Shown in pieces: positions 16,113-28,628 of a stretch of DNA of 64,000 nt. Under the pieces are notes generated by a model. It was not told the DNA's origin. It saw nothing but the letters and a program-made list of their open reading frames with translations, and searched no databases. The stretch is from Emcibacter sp. SYSU 3D8 (GTDB taxonomy: Bacteria > Pseudomonadota > Alphaproteobacteria > SMXS01): the NCBI RefSeq assembly GCF_039655875.1, contig NZ_JBBYXK010000001.1, positions 930,001 to 994,000 on the forward strand. Reading direction: 5' to 3'. Both the position numbers and the translations under genes were made by a program. Within the stretch, counting starts at the first letter, position 1. Each line of letters starts with the position of its first letter.

Positions 16113-18467
16113 ATGTCCCGATCCCTCCTGCTGTGCGCCGCCGCGCTCGTCATTCACACCGCGCCGTCGGCCGCCGCACCGCGTGACGGCGACATGCCTG
16201 CCGAAAACGAGGTCGTGGTCATCGGCACCTCGCCGATCATCGGACCGGGCATCGACCGCGACAAGATTCCGGCCAATACCGAGACGGTGACCGGCGACGA
16301 CATCCGCCGAGCCGGCAGTCTGCTCGAGGCGCTCAACGGCGGTATCGGCGGCATCGGCCTGGGCCACGCTCAGGGCAATCCGTTCCAGCCCAACCTGGTC
16401 TATCGCGGCTTCGAGGCATCGCCCCTCGCCGGCAATGCGCAGGGCCTGGCGGTCTATGTGGAGGGCGGCCGGTTCAATCAGCCGTTCGGCGACACGGTCA
16501 ACTGGGACCTGATACCCGAGCAGGCCATCGACGCCGCCGTGCTGCAGACCTCGAACCCGGCGTTTGGCCTCAACGCGCTGGGCGGCGCCCTGTCGGTAGG
16601 GCTGAAGGACGGGTTCTCGTATCGGGGCGCCGAGACGGAACTGACCGGCGGCAGCCGGGGCAGCATCGAAGGCGCGCTGCAATATGGCGCGCAGAGCGGC
16701 CCGTTCGCCGCCTATCTGGCCGTGCGCGGCCTGCACGACAAGGGCTGGCGCGACCATTCGCCGTCGGACCTGCGGCAGATGTTCGCCGACCTCGGCTGGC
16801 GCGGCGACAGGGCCGAGATTCATCTGGGTGTGCTGGGCGCGGACAATACCCTGATCGGCAATGGCACAGCGCCGGTGGATCTGCTGGCGGCCTCGCGCAA
16901 GGCTGTCTTTACTCATCCGGACGAAACCAGGAACCGGTTCGGACGCATCAACCTCAATGCCAGCCTCCGGCTCAGCGACGCGTGGTCGGTGCAGGCCGGC
17001 GGCTATGTCGGCCATCTGCGCCAGCGTACCCGCAACGGCGACGCCGCCGACGTGGAGCCGTGCGAGGATGACGAGGCATTGCTGTGCCTCGAGGACGGCG
17101 ATGCGCTGACCGCCCTGGGCGGCGGCGCCATCGGCAACTTCATCACCGACAGTCCCTATGCCGGGCTCCCGGCATTCGCCGAGCGGTTCGAAGAGGGCGG
17201 CCCTTACGCCCAGCTCAATCGAACGGCGACCAATACGGACTCCTTCGGCGTGTCGGCGCAGGTCACGTGGCAGGGCAAGGTCGGCGGCATGACCAACCAG
17301 TTCCTTGCCGGACTCGGCTATGACGGCGGCCGCACCCGCTTCTCGGCAACATCCGAGATCGGCGCGCTGGGCCTGGACCGGGGCTTCGAGGGACCCGGAA
17401 TCGTCATCGTCCAGCCGGACGGCGTCATCGCGCCGGTTTCCGTGCATACCTCGGCGGATTATCTGGGCGTGTTCTTACGTGACACGCTGGACATCACCAA
17501 TGCGGTGTCGCTGTCGGTGGGCGGCCGCTACAACCACGCCGCCATCGACCTCGTCGACCAGATCGGTACGGCGCTCAACGGACGCCACCGCTACAACCGG
17601 TTCAATCCGCAGGCCGGGATCACCTGGAAACTCACGCCGATCATCACCGCCTATGCGGGTTATGCCGAGGCAAACCGCGCACCGACCCCGGCGGAATTGT
17701 CTTGCGCCGATCCGGAGGCGCCCTGCAGCCTGACCAACTTCTTCGTGGGCGACCCGCCGCTGGAACAGGTGACGACCCGCACCGTCGAGGCCGGGCTGCG
17801 CGGGCGGCTCCAGATCTCGCCGCGCTATTTCGTGTCGGGGAAGCTGGGCCTGTTCACCACCACCAACCGGAACGACATCAGCTTCGTCGCCAGCGACATA
17901 CCGGGCCGCGCCTTCTTCATGAATGTGGGACGCACCCGCCGCCAGGGCATCGAGGCGGCGGCCTCGCTGGGTTATGGCGCGCTGCAGGCGTCGGTGGATT
18001 ATGCCTATATGGACGCGACCTTTCGCAACCCGCTGGTGCTGAACAGCCCGGACAACCCGTTCGCCGACAATGACGGCCAGATATTCGTCGATCGCGGCGA
18101 CAATTTGCCCGGCATCCCGCGCCACCGGCTGAAGGCGCGGCTGGATTATGATGCCAGCGACCGGTTGCGGCTGGGTCTCGATGCGCGCTTTTCCAGCGGG
18201 CAGTTCCTGTTCGGCGACGAAGCCAACAACGCGCCGAAGACCTCGTCCTATGTGGTGGTGGGCGCCAGCGCCAGCTACCGCATCGGCAGCCACCTGGAAC
18301 TGTTCCTGCGGGCGGAGAACCTGCTGAACACGAAATACGAGACCTTCGGCACGTTCTCGCCAACCGACGAGGTGCCCATCATCCAGGCGCCGGACGCGGA
18401 CAACCCCCGAAGCCTGAGCCCGGGGCCGCCGATCACGATGTATTTCGGGATCAGGGTCAGCCTCTAG
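16113..18467 (+). CDS. TonB-dependent outer-membrane receptor
   Basis: About 784 residues with a signal peptide (MSRSLLLCAAALVIHTAPSAAA). A plug domain follows (NEVVVIGTSPI... through RFNQPFGDTVNWDLIPEQAI) and then a C-terminal beta-barrel with the usual internal strand repeats (YAGYAEANRAPTPAEL; LRLGLDARFSSGQF; LELFLRAENLLNTKYETFG). A TonB-box-like VVVIGTS lies near the mature N-terminus. Such receptors import siderophores, cobalamin, haem or other large solutes using TonB energy. A Fur-like box 49 bases upstream favours an iron-related ligand. The sequence ends in L rather than the usual aromatic residue. An in-frame TTG at 16104 is possible; ATG at 16113 begins a normal signal peptide. Confidence 0.9.
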   Translation: MSRSLLLCAAALVIHTAPSAAAPRDGDMPAENEVVVIGTSPIIGPGIDRDKIPANTETVTGDDIRRAGSLLEALNGGIGGIGLGHAQGNPFQPNLVYRGFEASPLAGNAQGLAVYVEGGRFNQPFGDTVNWDLIPEQAIDAAVLQTSNPAFGLNALGGALSVGLKDGFSYRGAETELTGGSRGSIEGALQYGAQSGPFAAYLAVRGLHDKGWRDHSPSDLRQMFADLGWRGDRAEIHLGVLGADNTLIGNGTAPVDLLAASRKAVFTHPDETRNRFGRINLNASLRLSDAWSVQAGGYVGHLRQRTRNGDAADVEPCEDDEALLCLEDGDALTALGGGAIGNFITDSPYAGLPAFAERFEEGGPYAQLNRTATNTDSFGVSAQVTWQGKVGGMTNQFLAGLGYDGGRTRFSATSEIGALGLDRGFEGPGIVIVQPDGVIAPVSVHTSADYLGVFLRDTLDITNAVSLSVGGRYNHAAIDLVDQIGTALNGRHRYNRFNPQAGITWKLTPIITAYAGYAEANRAPTPAELSCADPEAPCSLTNFFVGDPPLEQVTTRTVEAGLRGRLQISPRYFVSGKLGLFTTTNRNDISFVASDIPGRAFFMNVGRTRRQGIEAAASLGYGALQASVDYAYMDATFRNPLVLNSPDNPFADNDGQIFVDRGDNLPGIPRHRLKARLDYDASDRLRLGLDARFSSGQFLFGDEANNAPKTSSYVVVGASASYRIGSHLELFLRAENLLNTKYETFGTFSPTDEVPIIQAPDADNPRSLSPGPPITMYFGIRVSL

Positions 18468-18542
18468 GGCGCGGTGCGGGCATGACGCCGAGGGGCGCGC
18501 GCGGCTATGATCCTGTTCCCACGAGCCACGCGCCCCGGTCCC

Positions 18543-19478
18543 ATGAACCCGTTCCTGCTCGGCATCCTGCTGATGATCGCCACCTGCGCCGTCTGGGGGC
18601 TGGCGTTCGTTGCGCCCATTGCACTGCCGGACGCCTCGGCCATCGAGGTGACATTGGGGCGCACCATGGCCTATGGCGCGATCTCGCTGATGCTGTTCGA
18701 CCTGCGCCGCGCGATCCGGCTGCCCCGCGGCGTCCTGTGGCGGGCGCTGGTCTATGCCTTGACCGGCAACGTGCTGTATTACTTCCTGCTGGTCCTCGGC
18801 ATGCAATGGGCGGGCGCGTCCATGGGTGTGCTGGTCATCGGCATGGCGCCGGTGACGGTGACCCTGGCCGGCCGGCTGCAGCAGGGTTTTGGCGCGCTGA
18901 AGCCCATCGCCGTCCCGCTGGCGCTGTTCTGCGGCGGCCTGATGCTGGCCAATACGGCCAAGACCGACTTTTCGGGCGCCTCGGACGACCTGGCGCCGCT
19001 GGGCGTGGCCGCCATCTTTCTCGCGCTGGTGATGTGGACCTGGTACGCGGTGGTCAACGCCCGCTTCCTGCAGGAAACCCGCCTGGTGACGCCGCAGGAA
19101 TGGAGCTCGGTGATCGGCATCGTATCGCTGGCCGCCGCGCTGGTGGCGCTGCCCGTTGCCTGGGCGACCGGGCTGGCCCGGCTGCCCGGCGAGATCGGCG
19201 GCGGGGAATTGGCCATGCTGGCGCTGTGGAGCCTGCTGCTGGGCGGCGGCTCCACCTGGCTGGGCACGGTGCTGTTCAACATGGCGTCGAAGGTGCTCGA
19301 CCTGACCATCCTGGGTCAGATGATCATCTTCGAGGCGGTGTTCGGCATGATCTATGTGTTCGTCGCGGTAGGCGAAGTGCCGACGGCCCAGGAATTTGCC
19401 GGCATCGCCGTTGCCCTGTTCTCGGTGTGGCTCTCGATCCGGCGGCTTTACCAGCCTGCGCCCAGGATGGCGCCCTGA
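18543..19478 (+). CDS. EamA-family (DMT) membrane transporter
   Basis: A drug/metabolite-transporter superfamily protein of about 311 residues with roughly ten transmembrane helices arranged as two EamA repeats. The first covers about residues 1-130, the second about 150-300. The repeat signature GTVLFNMASKVLDLTILGQMI near the end is typical. Substrate is unknown; amino acids or metabolites are usual for the family. The start at 18543 (MNPFLLGILLM) puts the first helix at the N-terminus. ATG at 18507 would add 12 residues. It follows the TonB receptor by about 75 bases on the same strand. Confidence 0.85.
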   Translation: MNPFLLGILLMIATCAVWGLAFVAPIALPDASAIEVTLGRTMAYGAISLMLFDLRRAIRLPRGVLWRALVYALTGNVLYYFLLVLGMQWAGASMGVLVIGMAPVTVTLAGRLQQGFGALKPIAVPLALFCGGLMLANTAKTDFSGASDDLAPLGVAAIFLALVMWTWYAVVNARFLQETRLVTPQEWSSVIGIVSLAAALVALPVAWATGLARLPGEIGGGELAMLALWSLLLGGGSTWLGTVLFNMASKVLDLTILGQMIIFEAVFGMIYVFVAVGEVPTAQEFAGIAVALFSVWLSIRRLYQPAPRMAP

Positions 19479-19526
19479 CGGCCAGCCCGCCATAGGCCGG
19501 CCCCGTCAAGGGCCGGCCCTGGCTTT

Positions 19527-19560
19527 GGCATTTGCCGGACTGGGGCATTTGCCGGACTGG
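19527..19560. repeat. Perfect tandem duplication of 17 bp
   Basis: GGCATTTGCCGGACTGG occurs twice, head to tail, with no spacer (19527-19543 and 19544-19560). It lies between the EamA gene and the end of katG, seven bases from the katG stop. It looks like a slippage-type duplication. Confidence 0.9.
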
Positions 19561-19567
19561 CGCCGGG

Positions 19568-23679
<4,112 letters not shown>

Positions 23680-23702
23680 GGGATATACTTATCCGGGTAT
23701 TG

Positions 23703-23732
23703 TGAACGCGCGGTTATATGGGCCCGCGTTCA
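23703..23732. promoter_or_regulatory. Inverted repeat in the typA / MFS divergent gap
   Basis: TGAACGCG and CGCGTTCA form a perfect eight-base inverted repeat with a 14-base spacer. It lies 23 bases upstream of typA and about 120 bases upstream of the MFS gene. It could be an operator for either; no adjacent regulator is visible. Confidence 0.35.
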
Positions 23733-23851
23733 TCGACGCCATAGCGAATTTTTCGTATCTGCCAAGATATTATGCACGAAACCGGTGGCGCCCGAGCACG
23801 GGTGATGCTTTTCTGGGCACAACAAACAAGCCGGAAAACGGGAGGGGATGC

Positions 23852-25150
23852 ATGGCTCACGCTGGAGCCCAGGGAGAGCCGATCGACGCATCGTCGCGGC
23901 GCTATACGTTGTTTCTGCTCGTTGTTGTCTATACGTCGAGCTTCATCGACCGCAGCATCATCAACATCCTGGTGCAGCCCATCAAGGAAGAGTTCGGCGT
24001 CTCCGACACGGCGATGGGCTTCCTGACGGGCTTCTCTTTCGCCATCTTCTATGCGGGTCTCGGCCTGCCCGTCGCCATGCTGGCCGACCGCTCCAACCGC
24101 CGGAACATCATTGCGTGGGCGATCGCCATCTGGTCGGGCATGACCGCGCTGTGCGGTGCGGCGCAGAATTTCTGGCAGCTGGCGGCCGCGCGTATCGGCG
24201 TCGGCATCGGCGAAGCGGGCGCCGGCCCGCCATCGCATTCCATGATCGCGGACATGTATCCGTTGCGCGAGCGGACATCGGCGATGGCGATCTATTCCTG
24301 GGGCATCCATATCGGCCTGATGTTCGGCGCGTTGATCGGCGGCATGGTCGAGGACGCCTATGGCTGGCGCGCCGCCTTCCTGGTCGTCGGCATCCCTGGC
24401 CTGGTGCTGGCGCTGCTGGTGCGCTTCACCATCCGCGAGCCGGCGCGCGGTATGGCCGACACGGTCCACGCGGCGCCGGACAAACAGGGGCTGGCGGATG
24501 CCTTCGTGCATTTGTGGCGTATCCGCAGCCTGCGCCACACCATCGCCGGCTGCACCCTGGTCGCCTTCGTCGGCTATGGCATCTCGGCGTGGGGTGCGGC
24601 GTTCCTGATGCGCTCGCACGGCCTCACCGGCAAGGAAGTCGGCCTGTTGATGGGGCCCGCGGGCGGCCTCATGGGGATCATCGGCGCCATCGTCGCCGGC
24701 AGGCTGGCGGACCGCCTGAGCGAGAAGGATCCGCGCTGGACGCCGTGGGTGGTCTCGGTCTCGAAGGTGGCAGCCATCCCGCTGGTGTTCCTGTTCTACC
24801 TGCCGGACAATCTGTGGATCGCCATGCTGGCGTTCATCCCGATGATCGCGCTCGCCGCCACCTATCAGGGCTCGACCTTCGCCATGGTGCAGACCCTGTC
24901 GCCGCTGCGGATGCGGGCGCAGGCCTCGGCGATCCTGCTGTTCGTGATCAACCTGATCGGCCTGGGCCTCGGCCCGGTCGCGGTGGGCATCATCAGCGAC
25001 CTGCTGCTGCCCTATTACGGCACCGATTCGCTGCGCTATTCCCTGCTCATCGTGTCCATGCTGGGGCTGTGGGGCGCCTGGCATTACTATCTGGCCGGAC
25101 GCCATTACCGCGAGGACCTGGAAATCTCCCAGGGCAAGGTCATGGCGTGA
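23852..25150 (+). CDS. MFS transporter (spinster/organic-acid type)
   Basis: A 432-residue major-facilitator protein with 12 predicted transmembrane helices. The loop motif GLPVAMLADRSNRRNIIAWAIAIWSGMTALCG (between helices 2 and 3, quoted in two parts: GLPVAMLADRSNRR is the MFS signature) and GIGEAGAGPPSHSMIADMYP are characteristic of the group often found beside aromatic or steroid catabolic genes. The ATG at 23852 is chosen for GGGAGGGG five bases upstream. It is followed by the NTF2-like gene after 22 bases, so the pair is co-transcribed. Substrate unknown; uptake of a hydrophobic acid is a reasonable guess. Confidence 0.88.
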   Translation: MAHAGAQGEPIDASSRRYTLFLLVVVYTSSFIDRSIINILVQPIKEEFGVSDTAMGFLTGFSFAIFYAGLGLPVAMLADRSNRRNIIAWAIAIWSGMTALCGAAQNFWQLAAARIGVGIGEAGAGPPSHSMIADMYPLRERTSAMAIYSWGIHIGLMFGALIGGMVEDAYGWRAAFLVVGIPGLVLALLVRFTIREPARGMADTVHAAPDKQGLADAFVHLWRIRSLRHTIAGCTLVAFVGYGISAWGAAFLMRSHGLTGKEVGLLMGPAGGLMGIIGAIVAGRLADRLSEKDPRWTPWVVSVSKVAAIPLVFLFYLPDNLWIAMLAFIPMIALAATYQGSTFAMVQTLSPLRMRAQASAILLFVINLIGLGLGPVAVGIISDLLLPYYGTDSLRYSLLIVSMLGLWGAWHYYLAGRHYREDLEISQGKVMA

Positions 25151-25172
25151 TGCATTCAACGGGGAGGTTGGC

Positions 25173-25667
25173 ATGACGGAACTGACGGCCGAGGAAATCG
25201 GCCTGGTGCGGGAGCTGCTGGAGGTCGAGGCCGTCCGCAAGCTGATGGTGAAGTTCACCCAGCTGATGGACGCCAACCAGCTGGACCGGATGATCGAGCT
25301 GTTCCTGCCCGACGCCCGCTGCGAGTTCGGCCATTACGGCGTCTGGGAAGGTCGGGAGGCGATCTACGAAGGCTTCCGCGCCCGCGCCGAGGGCAATGGC
25401 TGGATGCCCATGAAGGTGCTCCGCGCCAACACCAATCACTGGGTCGAGATGACCGGCCCGGACACCGCCGTGGGCCGCCGCTACCTGCTCAACGGCGCCA
25501 GCTTCAAGGAGACGGACCAGTCGCCGATCAACTATCTGGGCCTGTATGACGAAGACTACCGCAAGCTTGACGGCAGCTGGAAGATCCAGCGCAGCAGCCT
25601 CTATTTCTTCTGGCCCACCCGCGAGGTGAAGGAAGGCTTTCCCGGCGAGTTCCCGCCGGCAAGGTAG
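25173..25667 (+). CDS. Cytoplasmic NTF2-like / SnoaL-like protein
   Basis: A 164-residue SnoaL-like (NTF2-fold) protein without signal peptide. The N-terminal helices LLEVEAVRKLMVKFTQLMDANQLDRMIELFLPDARCEF (start of domain) and the terminal strand LDGSWKIQRSSLYFFWP are typical. Members act as hydratases, isomerases or ligand binders in polyketide, steroid and aromatic pathways. It sits 22 bases after the MFS gene, with GGGGAGG before the ATG. It ends two bases before the stop of the convergent SDR. Its tie to a catabolic substrate is inferred from context only. Confidence 0.8.
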   Translation: MTELTAEEIGLVRELLEVEAVRKLMVKFTQLMDANQLDRMIELFLPDARCEFGHYGVWEGREAIYEGFRARAEGNGWMPMKVLRANTNHWVEMTGPDTAVGRRYLLNGASFKETDQSPINYLGLYDEDYRKLDGSWKIQRSSLYFFWPTREVKEGFPGEFPPAR

Positions 25668-25669
25668 CC

Positions 25670-26431
25670 TCAGTCGACCGCGGCGACCTGCCCGCCGTCG
25701 ACGACGATATGGGCGGCGTTGATCCAGCAGCCGGCCGGGCTGGCGACGAACGAGATCACCCGTGCCAGTTCCTCGCCGGTGCCGAGGCGGCCCAGCGGTA
25801 TCGACTTCTCCACCGATGCATAGAAGTCGGGCATCTCCTTCTTGCGCTTGTCCCACGAGCCGCCGGGAAACCACACCGCGCCCGGCGAGATGGCATTGGC
25901 GCGAATCCTGTGCTTGCCGTATTTCTGCGCCAGCTCGTTGGCATAGACGCGCATGGCGCCCTTGGCCGGACCGTAGGACGACGAGCGGCCGAAATAATAT
26001 TTCGACGCCATCGACCCGATGAAGGTGATGCTGGCCGCGTCTGATTCGATCAGCGCCGCCTCGCATTCCTCGACCGCGCGCACGCCGGCCATCATATCCA
26101 CCTGGAAGCTGCGCTCCCAGCCGGCCTCGCCGCCGGTCAGGTCGAAGCCGCTGGCATTGTGAATGAGGATGTCGCAGCCGCCCAGCGCCTTCAGGGCGTC
26201 GCGGCAGAACTGGCGGGTTTCCTCGCCGTTCTCCAGATTCGCCGCGGCGCCGAACACCGTTCCCGGCCCGATCGCCTTCAGCTTCTCGGCAGCTTGATTG
26301 ACGCCGTCGGCGCCGCGCGCGCAGAACGCCACATCGGCGCCTTCCCTGCGCAGCAGCTCGCCGGTGTACCAGCCCATGCCACGGCTGCCGCCCAGGATGA
26401 TCGCCTTCTTGCCCTTTACGCCAAGATCCAT
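25670..26431 (-). CDS. SDR-family oxidoreductase
   Basis: A short-chain dehydrogenase of 253 residues. The cofactor loop is LGGSRGMGWYTGE (GGSRGMG instead of TGxxxGxG, with residues that suit NADP or NAD). The catalytic Ser is in FIGSMAS and Tyr-x3-Lys in SSYGPAKGAM. The C-terminal SPAGCWINAAHIVVDGG is normal. It is convergent with the NTF2-like gene (a two-base gap) and transcribed from the tRNA-Leu side. The substrate is not predictable; the neighbouring MFS/NTF2-like pair suggests a hydroxy or keto intermediate. Start at 26431 follows GGGAGAGACAC. Confidence 0.88.
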   Translation of the reverse strand: MDLGVKGKKAIILGGSRGMGWYTGELLRREGADVAFCARGADGVNQAAEKLKAIGPGTVFGAAANLENGEETRQFCRDALKALGGCDILIHNASGFDLTGGEAGWERSFQVDMMAGVRAVEECEAALIESDAASITFIGSMASKYYFGRSSSYGPAKGAMRVYANELAQKYGKHRIRANAISPGAVWFPGGSWDKRKKEMPDFYASVEKSIPLGRLGTGEELARVISFVASPAGCWINAAHIVVDGGQVAAVD

Positions 26432-26647
26432 GTGTCTCTCCCGTTTCTGACCGGCGGCGCCAGGCCGCATTGGCGGCAGGATAGCCCAGCACATGCACAG
26501 GCGCAGAATCTTTTCAGGTCAATTGGGCTGGACATGCCGCAGCGCATGCACCTCGCGCTCCCGCGAAAGCAGCGCTGTCGATCTGCCGGGTCATCGATCC
26601 GGGCCAGCCGGTTTCTGCGGCCTGTCATGAGGCTGCTCAAGATTGGC

Positions 26648-26734
26648 TGGTGCGAGCGGCGGGAATCGAACCCGCAAGCCCTGACGGGCGAGGGATTTTA
26701 AGTCCCTTGTGTCTACCAGTTCCACCACGCTCGC
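26648..26734 (-). tRNA. tRNA-Leu(UAA)
   Basis: On the minus strand the sequence folds as a class II tRNA. The acceptor stem GCGAGCG pairs with CGCTCGC, the anticodon stem AGGGA/TCCCT carries the loop CTTAAAA with anticodon UAA, a long variable arm follows, and the T-loop is GGTTCGATTCC. The 3' CCA is encoded (26648-26650). Total length 87 nt with CCA. Confidence 0.95.
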
Positions 26735-26802
26735 GATGCGGCAAACCTATGCGAGCGGCGCGGTTCCGTAAAGCGCAGGCCGCATCATCGCGAACTTGCC
26801 GT

Positions 26803-26895
26803 GGTCTGCCCTGAACGGTGCCGCGAGCGGTCGGAGAGTATGAGCGGGTCGGCTCTCCATCCGGCGCGTGCCACGCGGCATATTCAGGGCAGACC
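26803..26895. other. Nested inverted-repeat structure, possible structured RNA or palindromic element
   Basis: GGTCTGCCCTGAA (26803-26815) and TTCAGGGCAGACC (26883-26895) are perfect 13-base complements. Inside them TGCCGCG (26819-26825) pairs with CGCGGCA (26874-26880), and inside that GGAGAG (26833-26838) pairs with CTCTCC (26853-26858). The arms nest in order, giving a 93-base folded element. It lies between the tRNA-Leu and the lipoprotein gene in a 287-base gap with no credible ORF. It could be a small RNA, a REP/MITE-like element or an mRNA 3' structure. Confidence 0.6.
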
Positions 26896-26939
26896 GCGGC
26901 AGGCCGAACGTTCTGCCCGTGAGGCCTCGCGGGACAACC

Positions 26940-26963
26940 GGGACCGGAACGATGTCCGGTCCC
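26940..26963. terminator. Hairpin downstream of the lipoprotein gene
   Basis: GGGACCGGA, loop ACGATG, TCCGGTCCC: a perfect nine-pair stem 58 bases beyond the end of the lipoprotein gene. On the plus strand it is followed by TTT, on the minus strand by no T-run. Likely a terminator for one or both directions. Confidence 0.5.
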
Positions 26964-27021
26964 TTTGCCGTATCCGGGCCGGCGCTGGGTCCGTCCCGGT
27001 ATCCTTTGGCTGGTGCCGGCG

Positions 27022-27387
27022 TCAGCCGCAGATCCACCACTGGCACTTGACCGCGCGGGCCTGGGTCTCGTTGGCGCCGCAGGTGTGCGCCACTTCCTCG
27101 GCCATGCGCCAGTGCGCCTGCGGGCCGGTCTGCGCCTTGCGGCCCTCGGCGCTGGTCGGGTCGAAGCGGGCCGGCATGATCACCGTGCCGCCCTTCATGG
27201 GGCCGGCGGGCGTGTAGGCGGCGCCTTCGCGGTCGCCATACACGACGGTCGGCTGGGCCGAAGGGCATTGCAGCCCGGTGACCTTTGTGGTCAGCGCCTG
27301 CATTTCGGCGATGTGGCTGGACGCCGGCGTTTCGGCGCAGGCCGCAAGGAGGCTAACCGCCGCGAGGGCGGGGATGATCGACTTCAT
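27022..27387 (-). CDS. Putative lipoprotein, unknown function
   Basis: A 121-residue protein with a lipoprotein signal peptide: MKSIIPALAAVSLLAAC, lipobox LAAC with the lipidated Cys at 17. The mature part is short and has four more cysteines (GLQCPS, HTCGAN, VKCQWWICG), which suggests disulfide stabilisation in the periplasm. I recognise no family. The ATG at 27387 is chosen because it begins a normal lipoprotein signal. The reading frame extends upstream without an RBS. The gene is flanked by intergenic regions of about 290 and 360 bases, so it is probably monocistronic. Confidence 0.65.
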   Translation of the reverse strand: MKSIIPALAAVSLLAACAETPASSHIAEMQALTTKVTGLQCPSAQPTVVYGDREGAAYTPAGPMKGGTVIMPARFDPTSAEGRKAQTGPQAHWRMAEEVAHTCGANETQARAVKCQWWICG

Positions 27388-27749
27388 GATGTTGTCCTCG
27401 TCTGTTGCGGGCAGGCCGCGCCTGTCCGCTGTTGGCCGTTTCGGTTGCGTGAGACGGGAATGTTGACCCCGCCATGTCCGCGCTGTGCGAACAGGCGCCA
27501 CGCCTTTCGACCAACTCGCAGCCGGATGTCCCGGCGGGCGATTTCAGATGGATTTCATCCCTGTCCCAGTCCGATGCCGTAGCATCGGCCCAAGCCCGAA
27601 ACAGGCGAGAAACTCGGGTGATACCGGATCCATCCCCCATATGAACGATCCGGCATCTTCGGAACCCCGATGGTGTTGGCCGAGGGTGGCTCCGGGGATC
27701 AGATTTACGAGCGTTTCAAATTTTATGCAACTTCAAATTGTGTTCGAAA
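27388..27749. other. Intergenic region (362 bases) between lipoprotein and CinA-like genes
   Basis: No credible gene is present. The half nearest the CinA-like gene (about 27700-27780) is unusually AT-rich, with TTCAAATT-type runs. It probably carries the promoter of the lipoprotein gene on the minus strand. A short inverted repeat CCGGATC ... GATCCGG lies near 27626-27654. No terminator with a T-run is evident for the CinA-like gene. Confidence 0.4.
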
Positions 27750-28511
27750 TCAGGCAGATTCCTCAAATTGGGGTGTTCCACCCAATGTTTCAGCCATTTC
27801 AAACACTTCCTGGGCCAACCTGGCGTTGAGCGCCTCGTCCGTAGAGCGAATGACGATGCTGGTGCCGCCCTTGCCCTGGCGATAGAACGGATACGATCCG
27901 ATGTCCGCCGTGGGATTGCGATTCTGCATGTCCCTGAGGCCCGTGGCGATCGCGCTTTCCGCCAGATGCAGCAATACCGACCGCGATCTGACCGGCAATC
28001 CGCCGGTCAGCCGATGTTTCAGGCTTTCCAGCATGGTCTGCATGATCAGCGGAATGCCGGCGAGGACGAAGACATTCTCCATCTGGAAGCCGGGCGCCTT
28101 GGAAATCGGATTGTCGACCAGCCTGGCGCCGCGCGGGGTACACGCCATGCGTGCACGCGCCGAGGTCAGGCCTTCGGGTCCGTAATATTCCTTTAGGATC
28201 TCGTGCGCCTCGGGATGCAACTCCCACGGCACGCCGAACGCCTTGGCGATCGATTCGGCGGTAATGTCGTCATGGGTAGGGCCGATGCCGCCGGTGGTGA
28301 ACACGTAGTCGAATCTGGGCCGCACCTCGTTCACCGTGCCCACGATAGTATCCTCGACATCGGGGATCACGCGGGTTTCGGTCAGCTGGATGCCGCATTG
28401 GTCGTTCAGCCATTTGGCCAGATACGCCAGATTGGCGTCCTGGGTCCGGCCGGACAGGATTTCATTGCCGATGATGATCAGGCAGGCGGTGACGGTTTTC
28501 TGTTCTGTCAT
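27750..28511 (-). CDS. CinA N-terminal-type / molybdopterin-binding domain protein
   Basis: A 253-residue protein containing the MoCF-biosynthesis (MoaB/CinA-N) fold: TACLIIIGNEILSGRTQDANLAYLA at the N-terminus and FTTGGIGPTHDDITAESIAKAFG near residue 75 are diagnostic. The C-terminal nicotinamide-nucleotide amidase domain of full-length CinA is absent. This matches the stand-alone competence/damage-inducible protein A family common in alphaproteobacteria. It may have nucleotide-hydrolysing activity on ADP-ribose-like compounds, as in CinA. The ATG at 28511 gives the usual N-terminus. It lies near sfsA and map, a frequent arrangement. Confidence 0.88.
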   Translation of the reverse strand: MTEQKTVTACLIIIGNEILSGRTQDANLAYLAKWLNDQCGIQLTETRVIPDVEDTIVGTVNEVRPRFDYVFTTGGIGPTHDDITAESIAKAFGVPWELHPEAHEILKEYYGPEGLTSARARMACTPRGARLVDNPISKAPGFQMENVFVLAGIPLIMQTMLESLKHRLTGGLPVRSRSVLLHLAESAIATGLRDMQNRNPTADIGSYPFYRQGKGGTSIVIRSTDEALNARLAQEVFEMAETLGGTPQFEESA

Positions 28512-28628
28512 GCCTGTCTTTATACCAATCCGCCCGCAGCGGGGCACGGCAAAACGGCCGGAAGAATTCACTTCCGGCCGTTTCGCCGCGCGCCCCCGAG
28601 GGAGGGGGAAACAGAGGCGCGCTGAACC

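Noticed and set aside
17475-19493. Long antisense frame (over 650 codons) across the TonB receptor and EamA genes
   Set aside because: Low-complexity His/Arg/Gln-rich translation with no domain; a shadow of the two real genes.
26432-27021. tRNA-Leu as an attachment site of a genomic island
   Set aside because: No integrase and no repeated tRNA 3' end was found in the surrounding sequence; the neighbours look like ordinary chromosomal genes.
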